Made by a program: the position numbers and the translations under genes
Origin: an uncultured Eubacteriales bacterium
GTDB taxonomy: Bacteria; Bacillota; Clostridia; Oscillospirales; Oscillospiraceae
DNA length: 48,509 nt
NCBI GenBank assembly: GCA_905205195.1
Contig: CAJLCS010000004.1
Span: 1-48,509, forward strand
Direction: 5' to 3'
In this document: in pieces, positions 36,237 through 43,513 of the stretch
Position numbering within the stretch: position 1 is the first letter of the stretch
Layout of the letters: each line of letters starts with the position of its first letter
Notes under the pieces: model-generated
What the model saw: only the letters and a program-made list of their open reading frames with translations
Told to the model about the DNA's origin: nothing
Database searches by the model: none

Positions 36237-36280
36237 GGCCCCTTGGCTTTCCCTCCAGGGGAGCCAAGGGGCCGTTTTTT
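36237..36280 (+). terminator. Long hairpin with U tract at the convergent junction
   Basis: GGCCCCTTGGCT (36237-36248) pairs with AGCCAAGGGGCC (36262-36273), followed by GTTTTTTC. U tract orientation is plus; it abuts the stop of the convergent wzz-like gene and may stop transcription from the left. Confidence 0.75.
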
Positions 36281-36281
36281 C

Positions 36282-37670
36282 TTATTTCACGTCTTCCAGC
36301 ACCAGGTAGCCCGCCAGTGGCTTGCCCGCGTCCTGAATCATCCGCTGGGCGCGGCTCACCGCCGTGTAAGCAGAGCGCCCGCAGGCCTCCACCAGCAGCA
36401 CGGCGTCGCAGTGGCTCAGCTGCCGCACCGCCGCCGCATCCCGCAGCAGGCTGCCTTCGCAAACCACGTTGACCTCCGGCAGATTCTCCTTCAGAAACGC
36501 CGCCTGCTCCTGCACCAATTCCTCCGGCGCACTGCCGGTCACCAGCAGCGTCCCGCCGGGGGCGCAGTACTGCTGCACGCAGGCCGCCGCCAGCGCATCC
36601 GATGCCGCCGTCCGCTCTGCGGGGCGGCCTTCTTTTTTCCGCAGCCAGCGGGTCAGGCCGTCATACTTCCGCTGTCCGGCGGACCGCACCGCCAGCGTCC
36701 GGCCATAGCACCGGTCCTCCAGCGCCCAGGCGGAATACACCCGGTCCCGGGCTGTAAAGAGGATGCACACCGCCGCGAACACCAACGCCGCCCCCAGCAC
36801 GCCGCCCAGCACGCCCCATTTCAGGAAGGACGTCAGGGCGCTGCGCTTGCTGGCCACGGTAATCTGCGGTTCTTTCAGATCCTTCAGCTCTTTTTCCGTC
36901 TCCGTCAGCGAATCCTTATACTGATCCAGCAGCTGGCTTTCACTGGTCTGCCGGGCTGCCAGCGTGGTATCCACCGTGGAGCCGGTAGAACCGAGAATCG
37001 TCTTCAGCGTATGGGGACCGATGGTCTCCGCCACCGCCTGCTGCAGCTTCGTCAGCCGGGTGTCAATCCGGTCCCGGATCTTCTCTGCGCTGGCCGCATC
37101 GGCGTGCTGGACGGTTATGGTCAGAATCCGGTCCGTTTCCTCCGGCCGGGATACCGTCACCAGCTCCTTGAGGTAGCGGGTTTCCATGCCCACCTGACGG
37201 GCAATGTCGTCCAGAAAGCCGTTGTTTTCCAGCGCTGCCTGATAGGCCGCAGTGATCACCGGCGTCAGGTCCGGATTCTGGTAGACGGAGCCGGGCATGA
37301 TCTGGTAATCCGTGCTGATATACAGCGTAATGGCCGATTCGTACACATTCCGGTAGTCCAGCGCCATCAGTACCGAGTTTTCCAGATAGGTTTTCTGGTC
37401 CTCGATGTCCTGCCGGGTGGATTCGACGGTCTGCTCCAGGATTTCCTTGGTATTTTCGTAGGACTCCATGGCGTCTTCGTATTCCTTGGCCTGCTCCTGG
37501 CTCAGCGTCGGATCCGCCGCAATTTTCAGGCTCTGAACCCCCCGCCAGCCACCGAGAACCAGGCCGCATACCACCGCCGCCAGCAGCCACAGCTTCCACC
37601 GGTACAGCCCGGCAAACAGCATATCCTTCGGCCGGACTTCCTTCTCCGGCTCCAGATCATCTCTGTCCAT
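36282..37670 (-). CDS. Wzz-like chain-length / co-polymerase protein with degenerate kinase-like tail
   Basis: 462 residues. A first membrane helix (WKLWLLAAVVCGLVLGGW), a long extracytoplasmic coiled region with YEDAMESYENTKEIL and the Wzz-type LTITVQHADAASAEKIRD segment, a second helix (WGVLGGVLGAALVFAAVCIL), then a cytosolic domain of about 150 residues. That domain follows the BY-kinase/Rossmann layout (GTLLVTGSAPEE, CDAVLLVEACGRSA, GYLVLEDV) but has no Walker A Lys, so it should not hydrolyse ATP. It probably sets polymer length for the Wzx/Wzy cluster it converges on. It lies 25 nt after the DUF3786 gene with its own AAGGAGG site. Confidence 0.8.
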   Translation of the reverse strand: MDRDDLEPEKEVRPKDMLFAGLYRWKLWLLAAVVCGLVLGGWRGVQSLKIAADPTLSQEQAKEYEDAMESYENTKEILEQTVESTRQDIEDQKTYLENSVLMALDYRNVYESAITLYISTDYQIMPGSVYQNPDLTPVITAAYQAALENNGFLDDIARQVGMETRYLKELVTVSRPEETDRILTITVQHADAASAEKIRDRIDTRLTKLQQAVAETIGPHTLKTILGSTGSTVDTTLAARQTSESQLLDQYKDSLTETEKELKDLKEPQITVASKRSALTSFLKWGVLGGVLGAALVFAAVCILFTARDRVYSAWALEDRCYGRTLAVRSAGQRKYDGLTRWLRKKEGRPAERTAASDALAAACVQQYCAPGGTLLVTGSAPEELVQEQAAFLKENLPEVNVVCEGSLLRDAAAVRQLSHCDAVLLVEACGRSAYTAVSRAQRMIQDAGKPLAGYLVLEDVK

Positions 37671-37695
37671 TTGAATTCCTCCTTGGTCTCGCTTG

Positions 37696-38307
37696 TTACA
37701 TGGCGTTTTTCAGGATTCCGATGAGGATATCCCCCGCCACGACCCGGTCCTCAGCGGCAAAGCCGTCGGCAAAATTGCCGGAATATAGCACCTGGGCGTT
37801 GGGCGGGAACTCCTCGTCCCCGGCCCAGACCAGAATCTGCATCCGATAGCCGTCGATCAGGTCAAATTCATACCCCGCGTCGCCGTGGGGCACCGGCCGC
37901 CCGCCGACCTTTTCCGCCGCCGTCCGGAACGCGTCCAGCCGGGTGCCGAAGGTGAAGGCCGCCCGGGTCAGCACCCGTCCGGTGTAGGGCTTGATGTACA
38001 TTTCCCCCCAGGGCATTTCCCGGAAGGTCTTCCAGTCGCCCTTCCAGGCCGTCGTCCGGCCCTCCAGCAGGTACCGCAGCAGGAAGGTCTGGGTCGGCAG
38101 CGGCGGCACCGGGCCGCCGTCCAGCGGCCGGATGGCATACGCCGGCCAGGCGATGGCAAAGGTCCGGTTCAGCAGTGTCAGGAAAACCTCATTTCCCTCC
38201 CGGCGCAGTCCCTGCAGCCGCTCCGCGGCCGACGCCATATCCATGGCGCGAAACAGCCCCTCATAATGGGAAAAGGGGACCTCTTCCTTGTGATTTTCTA
38301 CCTGCAT
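37696..38307 (-). CDS. DUF3786-domain protein
   Basis: 203 residues. Recognisable DUF3786 features are FSHYEGLFRAMD near the start, LNRTFAIAWPAY and the FDLIDGYRMQILVWAGDEEFPPNAQVLYSGNFADGF segment, with GDILIGIL at the end. Function unknown. The ATG at 38307 is 1 nt after the RACo stop, with GGAGG inside the RACo end, so the two are tightly coupled. DUF3786 proteins occur in anaerobes next to corrinoid and acetyl-CoA pathway genes, so a part in corrinoid activation or handling is plausible (inference). Confidence 0.82.
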   Translation of the reverse strand: MQVENHKEEVPFSHYEGLFRAMDMASAAERLQGLRREGNEVFLTLLNRTFAIAWPAYAIRPLDGGPVPPLPTQTFLLRYLLEGRTTAWKGDWKTFREMPWGEMYIKPYTGRVLTRAAFTFGTRLDAFRTAAEKVGGRPVPHGDAGYEFDLIDGYRMQILVWAGDEEFPPNAQVLYSGNFADGFAAEDRVVAGDILIGILKNAM

Positions 38308-38308
38308 T

Positions 38309-40237
38309 TCAGACCTCCGGGTGGCAGTTGGGGAACAGCCGGGAATCGGTATGGGGAATGAAGCAGGCCGCCACAAATTCGTCCATGTAGCCCGGATAGG
38401 TGCTCAGCTCCAGATAGGTCATATTGGCAGCTACCTCGGCCACCTTGGCCGTGGCCTCGTCGCTGACCACCATGGCGTAAGCGCCGGCCAGAGAGGAGTT
38501 GCCGATATAGCTGAACTTTTCCAGCTCCACATCCGGGAACATGCCGATGTTCACCGCATTTTTCATATTGATGCCGGAGCCGATGCCGCCTGCCACATAC
38601 ACATGGTCAATCATGTCCACGGTCATGTCCACAGACTTGAGCAGCGTGCCGATGGCCGAGAAAATGGCGCCCTTGGCACGGACAAAGTTGTCGATATCCA
38701 CCTCGTTGATGGAAATTTCCCGCTCGGTTTCGGAGTCCCGGGGGAACACGATCACATACCGGCCCATGCCGTGCTCGTCCCGGCGGACCCGGTCGCCTTC
38801 CCTGATAAACAGGCCCTTGGCGTTGATGATGCCGCAGCGGAACAGCTCGGAAATAATGTCGATAATGCCGGAGCCGCAGATACCCACCGCCTTCTGGCCC
38901 GGGTCGCCCACGATGGACAGTGTGGGCTCCATGGTGGTCTTGTCGATGGTGCAGGCCTCGATGGCGCCGTCGGTGGCGCGCATACCGCAGGAAATGTCGC
39001 CGCCTTCAAAGGCGGGACCGGCGGAGCAGGCGCAGCTCATCAGGAAATCCCGGTTTCCGAACACAATTTCGCCGTTGGTGCCCAGGTCGATGAACAGGCT
39101 CATCTCGTCCTTGTCCCAGATGCCGCTGGCCAGCGTACCGGCGGTAATGTCGCCGCCGACGTAGGAGCCGATGTTGGGGGCAATCAGCACCGTGGCCAGC
39201 GGATTGGCCGGCAGATGCAGATCCCCGGCCAGCAGGCCGTTCCACAGGAAGAAACTGGGGATGTAGGGATCCATCCGGACGCTCTGGGCATCCACGCCCA
39301 CCAGCAGATGGTTCATGGTGGTGTTGGCACCGATGCTCAGCCGCAGAATGCTCCGGGCGGAAATGCCTGCGGATTTGCACAGGTTGGCGATAATCGGCGT
39401 CAGCGTCTCCTTGACGATGGCGTCCTGCAGCTTTTTCTTGCCGCCGGGTTTGCCCTGCTCCACAATCCGGTTGATGACGTCAGCGCCGAACCGGATCTGG
39501 CCGTTGCCGGAGGAGCCTTTGGCAAGAATCGTGCCGGTGGTCATATCCACCAGCACCATGGACACGGTGGTGGTACCGATATCGATGGCGCAGCCCACCA
39601 GCGCGGTGTCCGTCGGCGCGGTGATGTCCATGCAGAGGAAGCGGTTTTCCTGCTCCTCACCCTTCACCACCACATGGAAGCCGTTATCCCGCAGGGTGGA
39701 CGCCAGCTTCACCATCACGCAGTAGGGAATGGACACGTTTTCCACCCCCAGCGCCTCCTGAATGCCCCGGGTCAGCCGCTCGTCGTCGGGCATGGTGTCC
39801 GCCTCGGTAGGCTCGTCCAGCGTCAGCTCCACCGCCTTGAACCGGTTGGTAAAGGCGATGCCGCTGGCCGCCAGATCCTCCTGGGCACGGTTGAAAATCG
39901 CCACTTCCTCCGGGGAGGACAGGTCCGCCGTTTTCATCCGGGACTGGTAAGCCGACGCAATATCCGGCACCAGGATGGTCACGTCGCCCTGCACCTTGCT
40001 GTTGCAGGCCAGACGCCAGCCCTCGGCATACTCCGCGTCGGAGATATGCCGGGTCCGGGGGCTTTCCAGCACCCCTTCCAGCAGCTTGACCCGACATTTG
40101 CCGCAGGAACCGTTGCCGGAACAGGGGGCGTCGATGGCCACATTGGCCCGGCGGGCCAGCTCCAGGACGTTTTCGCCAAGGCCGCACTCCACGGTAACCG
40201 GACTGCCACCTTCAATCTGAAAGACCACTTTACTCAT
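38309..40237 (-). CDS. acsV: Reductive activator of the corrinoid iron-sulfur protein (RACo / AcsV type)
   Basis: 642 residues from the ATG at 40237 (a TTG three codons upstream is too close to the AAAGGA site). Residues 1-85 are a [2Fe-2S] ferredoxin domain with Cys39, Cys45, Cys48 and Cys78 (CX5CX2CX29C). The C-terminal part is an ASKHA-type ATPase with AIDIGTTTVSMVLVDM, LFIDLGTNGEIV and GICGSGIID. RACo uses ATP to reduce the accidentally oxidised Co(II) corrinoid of CFeSP back to Co(I). It is read from its own promoter, separate from the acs operon, and followed by DUF3786 and the wzz-like gene. Confidence 0.92.
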   Translation of the reverse strand: MSKVVFQIEGGSPVTVECGLGENVLELARRANVAIDAPCSGNGSCGKCRVKLLEGVLESPRTRHISDAEYAEGWRLACNSKVQGDVTILVPDIASAYQSRMKTADLSSPEEVAIFNRAQEDLAASGIAFTNRFKAVELTLDEPTEADTMPDDERLTRGIQEALGVENVSIPYCVMVKLASTLRDNGFHVVVKGEEQENRFLCMDITAPTDTALVGCAIDIGTTTVSMVLVDMTTGTILAKGSSGNGQIRFGADVINRIVEQGKPGGKKKLQDAIVKETLTPIIANLCKSAGISARSILRLSIGANTTMNHLLVGVDAQSVRMDPYIPSFFLWNGLLAGDLHLPANPLATVLIAPNIGSYVGGDITAGTLASGIWDKDEMSLFIDLGTNGEIVFGNRDFLMSCACSAGPAFEGGDISCGMRATDGAIEACTIDKTTMEPTLSIVGDPGQKAVGICGSGIIDIISELFRCGIINAKGLFIREGDRVRRDEHGMGRYVIVFPRDSETEREISINEVDIDNFVRAKGAIFSAIGTLLKSVDMTVDMIDHVYVAGGIGSGINMKNAVNIGMFPDVELEKFSYIGNSSLAGAYAMVVSDEATAKVAEVAANMTYLELSTYPGYMDEFVAACFIPHTDSRLFPNCHPEV

Positions 40238-40289
40238 TGTGTTCAAATTCCTTTCTTTGTTACGGGAATTTTCCGAAACTCGTAGTTCT

Positions 40290-40318
40290 ATTGTACCATA
40301 GTTTTGCGGTTCTGGCTA
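40290..40318 (-). promoter_or_regulatory. Promoter of the RACo operon
   Basis: Minus strand TAGCCA (40318-40313), 17-nt spacer, TACAAT (40295-40290). The -35 box is weak. Confidence 0.5.
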
Positions 40319-40343
40319 CCCCCTTCGGCAAAAAAGCCCGGAA

Positions 40344-41060
40344 TCAGCCGCGGATTTGTGCAATCAGATACAGAATCGCCAGATGGGCCGGATAGAAGAA
40401 GTAAAACGGATATTGCAGCCACTTTTTCCCCGGCTTGCCGTTGTAGAGCCAGAGCACCGGCAGCGCGGCCAGCGTCCACAGCGACATGGGGTCCTGCCCG
40501 GCGCGCAGCAGGCAGAACAGCACCGTACCCAGGGAGAAAAGCGCCGTCTGCCGGTATTTTTCCCGGGTGAACACCGCAAACAGCGGCAGCATGGCCCCGG
40601 CGGCGCCGTAATCGAACTGCATCAGAATCCCGGTTTTGCCCGTCAGCCACCGCAGCAGCAGGTCCGCCCCCAAGGTCAGAATCAATCCGCCGGTAAAAAT
40701 CGCCGCCGAAGCCGGCCCGGGCTTCTCCTTCAGCCGCAGCCACGCAAAGCAAAGCCCGATGGCGACGGAAAGAGTCAAAAGGATGTTCAGATACAGGGCC
40801 TGGGAGTCCTGCAAGCTGCCGTGCAGCAGCTCCTCTGCCGAAAAAACAATCTGGCACGCCAGCCCCAGCAGGAAAATCCGCAGAAAATACCGCGTCCGGT
40901 TGCCGGTATACTGGCAGCCGTCGCCCAGACAGAACGCGAAAAGCGGAAACGCCAGCCGTCCGATCCACCGCAGCACGGCCACCTGGGGGAAAAGCAGCAC
41001 CCCCACATGGTCCGCCAGCATGGACGCCGCCGCAACCAGCTTGATCCCATTTTTGTTCAA
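40344..41060 (-). CDS. TraX-family membrane protein (putative acyltransferase-like)
   Basis: 238 residues, about seven or eight membrane helices. KLVAAASMLADHVGVLLFP and LRWIGRLAFPLFAFCLGDG are the TraX-family start (compare F-pilin acetylase), and YPFYFFYPAHLAIL the end. In Bacillota the family's role is unclear. The frame is open to an ATG at 41120, but that codon overlaps the -35 box of the gene's own promoter, so translation must begin later; the TTG at 41060 has GGGGTGG upstream and gives the typical MNKNGIKL beginning. A GTG a few codons earlier is the alternative. Confidence 0.83.
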   Translation of the reverse strand: MNKNGIKLVAAASMLADHVGVLLFPQVAVLRWIGRLAFPLFAFCLGDGCQYTGNRTRYFLRIFLLGLACQIVFSAEELLHGSLQDSQALYLNILLTLSVAIGLCFAWLRLKEKPGPASAAIFTGGLILTLGADLLLRWLTGKTGILMQFDYGAAGAMLPLFAVFTREKYRQTALFSLGTVLFCLLRAGQDPMSLWTLAALPVLWLYNGKPGKKWLQYPFYFFYPAHLAILYLIAQIRG

Positions 41061-41091
41061 GAAAACCACCCCGAATACATTTTCTTCCTTT

Positions 41092-41120
41092 ATTCTAGCC
41101 CCGCGGAATTCCCTTGTCAA
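41092..41120 (-). promoter_or_regulatory. Promoter of the traX-like gene
   Basis: Minus strand TTGACA (41120-41115), 17-nt spacer, TAGAAT (41097-41092). The -35 box sits 2 nt behind the T tract of the acsB terminator. Confidence 0.82.
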
Positions 41121-41122
41121 GC

Positions 41123-41155
41123 AAAAAGGGGCTGCCGCAGCAAGTGCGGCAGCCC
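41123..41155 (-). terminator. Terminator of the acs operon after acsB
   Basis: GGGCTGCCGCA and TGCGGCAGCCC form an 11-bp stem with a 5-nt loop, followed on the minus strand by a T run. It starts 22 nt after the acsB stop. Confidence 0.9.
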
Positions 41156-41177
41156 GAAAGGGATGGGAAGGGAAAAG

Positions 41178-43304
41178 TTACATCAGCGGCTCCAGCCCCA
41201 GAACCGGGTGATTCTTCTCGGTCAGCCAGTTCAGCAGCTCTTCGCAGTCAGTGGTCACCGTTTCGTCGGCGATCATGTCGGTGAAGTTGTCGATGCCGTA
41301 CATTTCCTTGGCGGTCTTGTTCAGACGCTCCGCCACATCGTCCTTCAGCTCCTTGGGCATCCAGACGATCCGCTCAATGCCGCCCTCGGCCGCAATGAAC
41401 TTCTTGGAGGAAATGAAGTGACGGCCATGGCCCATGTAACCCGGGGTCTGGACACCGCCGCCGGTGCAGGAGGCCAGCTCGCCGAAGGTCATACCGGCGG
41501 GGGTCATGCCCTTGTACTCCCGGTTGACCACGATGAAGCCGTTGCTCACCGGCTCAATGCCGCAGATACACTCGAAGCAGCCGCAGGAGGTCATGGGGTC
41601 CTCCAGAATGGAGTACAGCGTCACGCTCTCCACCGCGCCGTGGGTGGCGTCGGCCACCGCCTTGTTGACGGATTCGTACCGGCCGGTCCGCTCGTCCAGC
41701 AGGCCTTCCTTGAAGATCGGCTGGCAGGGGCCGTTGGGGTTCAGCTCATTGGTGGCCTTGGCATCCAGCCAGGACACGGCGCCGCACAGGCCCAGACGCT
41801 CGGGGGTAACCACGCAGCAGTGAGCCGGGGCGAAGGACTGACACAGGATGCAGGTGTAGTAGCGGTCCACGGACTCGTCGGTCATGGAAGCCAGACGATC
41901 GTCGCGCTGGTTGTAGCGGGGAATGGCCACTTCGTCGCGGAACTTGCCCGCCTGCTCGGCGTCGGTAATCAGCGTCACCTGGCACTTGTCCACCACGGTG
42001 TCGAAGTCGTTCATAATCATGACGTACAGCACCTCGGCGAAATCCTTCAGCCGCAGGCCCGCGTCATAGGCAGCGTTGGACACACGGATCCGGACCTGAT
42101 TCCGCTGCCCGGTGTGCATGACGCCCTCCATGTAGTTGAACCAGGAGTGGAATTTCCGCTCGATGACGGACTCAAAGTCCGGCTGCATCTTCTTACCGGC
42201 CACTTCCACATGGGTCACCAGCGCCAGATCCTTCTGCTGATCGAAGTCCGGTCCGATGATCTGGATCTTGTGATCCTCCACCTCGTCCATGGCCTTCATC
42301 TCCACCAGCTCCGCCGTGGGATTCTTGCCGGAGAAGATTTCGTTGTGCATATCGGCCTTACGGATGATTTCGCCTTCAAAGGCGGCGGCGAAGGCCACGG
42401 GAATGGGCAGTTCGGTGGTCTTGATCTTGATGCCCCGCAGCTCCAGGGACTTCTTCACGGTCTGCTCGTGGTCCAGCTCGGACTCCAGCGCGCCGGGAAC
42501 CTGATTTTCACCCAGATCCACGTCCACAACCACCGGGAAGCCCAGCGCAATGGCGCCGGCGCCGGCCGCCACCACCACGGAATCGATATTGCCGAAGGTG
42601 TTGACGAAAGCGGGCACGCGCTCCTTGGTGTAGTTCAGCAGACCGGCCAGATCGCCGGGCTGGATGTTGCCGAAGATCAGCGCCGCACGGATGGCCACGG
42701 TCACCACATGGATCACAGCGGTCACGTCATGGCCCAGGGGAATGACACGCAGCTCCAGGCCCATCTTCACGCCGCCCTCGGCGCACTGCTCGATACAGTC
42801 GCCCACCAGGAAGGTCATCAGGCCCTTGGACTGGTAATCCTTCACGGTCTTGACCACGTCGGCGGGGTTCTCCGCCTTGCCCAGCACCACCGCGACGCCG
42901 GGGATATCGCCGGTGACCAGCGGCACGCCCAGAGAACGGATGACGGGATCGGGCACGAAGCCGATGCCGGAGTCGTTTTCATAGGGATTGGTGCCCTCCA
43001 CATACTTCAGGCCCTCGATGATTTCCGCGCCGACGGCCGTGGCCAGACCGGCGTTGAGTGCCTGCTGCAGATCCTCCTGATTGGTAATCAGGCTCTTGAG
43101 AACGCCCACGCAGGCGGGCAGGTCGCCCAGGGTTTTCACCTTGACGCCGGTGGCCGCATAAATCGTGGGGAAGAAGTAGGCGGTGTCCGGGAAGGCAATG
43201 GCCTTGTCCGCGCCGTACTTGGCGACGGCCTCGTTGACGGCATTCTCAGTCAGGCCGGCAACGGCGTTGGCGCCGCCGTAGATCAGATCGGTTAATACGC
43301 TCAT
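41178..43304 (-). CDS. acsB: Acetyl-CoA synthase (ACS catalytic subunit)
   Basis: 708 residues. It joins CO, a methyl group from the corrinoid protein and CoA into acetyl-CoA. The six A-cluster cysteines are all there: Cys485, Cys488, Cys497 and Cys507 (CILCQSF...CC...GLC) and Cys574-Gly-Cys576. Each is offset by exactly 21 from the Moorella numbering 506, 509, 518, 528, 595 and 597 (recalled), so the nickel site is complete and only about 20 residues are missing, near the N terminus or overall. It is the last gene of the acs run, after a 209-nt gap with a hairpin and palindrome. The CODH partner AcsA is not in the window. Confidence 0.97.
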   Translation of the reverse strand: MSVLTDLIYGGANAVAGLTENAVNEAVAKYGADKAIAFPDTAYFFPTIYAATGVKVKTLGDLPACVGVLKSLITNQEDLQQALNAGLATAVGAEIIEGLKYVEGTNPYENDSGIGFVPDPVIRSLGVPLVTGDIPGVAVVLGKAENPADVVKTVKDYQSKGLMTFLVGDCIEQCAEGGVKMGLELRVIPLGHDVTAVIHVVTVAIRAALIFGNIQPGDLAGLLNYTKERVPAFVNTFGNIDSVVVAAGAGAIALGFPVVVDVDLGENQVPGALESELDHEQTVKKSLELRGIKIKTTELPIPVAFAAAFEGEIIRKADMHNEIFSGKNPTAELVEMKAMDEVEDHKIQIIGPDFDQQKDLALVTHVEVAGKKMQPDFESVIERKFHSWFNYMEGVMHTGQRNQVRIRVSNAAYDAGLRLKDFAEVLYVMIMNDFDTVVDKCQVTLITDAEQAGKFRDEVAIPRYNQRDDRLASMTDESVDRYYTCILCQSFAPAHCCVVTPERLGLCGAVSWLDAKATNELNPNGPCQPIFKEGLLDERTGRYESVNKAVADATHGAVESVTLYSILEDPMTSCGCFECICGIEPVSNGFIVVNREYKGMTPAGMTFGELASCTGGGVQTPGYMGHGRHFISSKKFIAAEGGIERIVWMPKELKDDVAERLNKTAKEMYGIDNFTDMIADETVTTDCEELLNWLTEKNHPVLGLEPLM

Positions 43305-43358
43305 GTGAAATTCCTCCCGTTATCATAGTAGAGATGAATAATATTAAGCCGCAATTGG

Positions 43359-43370
43359 CTGAATATTCAG
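43359..43370. promoter_or_regulatory. Perfect palindrome CTGAATATTCAG upstream of acsB
   Basis: A 12-bp perfect palindrome in an AT-rich patch 55 nt before the acsB start. It may be an operator for an internal acsB promoter; no clear -35/-10 pair was identified. Confidence 0.4.
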
Positions 43371-43442
43371 TAATAGTTTGTTTTTCCCTACTTTCCGTGT
43401 GCAAAAAAGCGGACAGCGCTCAGGGAATCGGAGATAGCAAAG

Positions 43443-43473
43443 TGGCCGGGAGGGAGCTTCCCTCCCGACCACA
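43443..43473 (-). terminator. Hairpin after the acsC-acsE fusion gene
   Basis: A 14-bp stem (GTGGTCGGGAGGGA with its near-complement) 40 nt past the stop, followed on the minus strand by TTTGCTAT. It is probably a partial terminator or 3' stabiliser that sets acsCE and acsB levels apart. Confidence 0.55.
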
Positions 43474-43513
43474 AACATACGGGATATGTGCGCTTTAAGC
43501 GTTCCGTTCCGGC

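Noticed and set aside
35781..36281. CRISPR array
   Set aside because: Only two copies of the main repeat, 380 bases apart, with no regular spacers and no cas gene.
35892..36472. Short frames in the gene-free island
   Set aside because: They run through hairpin repeats on both strands, lack ribosome sites and domains, and are low-complexity Pro/Arg-rich.
40356..43295. 979-codon plus-strand frame across traX-like and acsB
   Set aside because: It crosses two real genes, their terminator and a promoter; low-complexity His/Gly-rich product with no motif.
41178..43304. AcsB truncated or inactive because it is shorter than the Moorella enzyme
   Set aside because: All six A-cluster cysteines keep a constant offset of 21, so the catalytic domain is intact; only a short stretch before Cys485 is missing.
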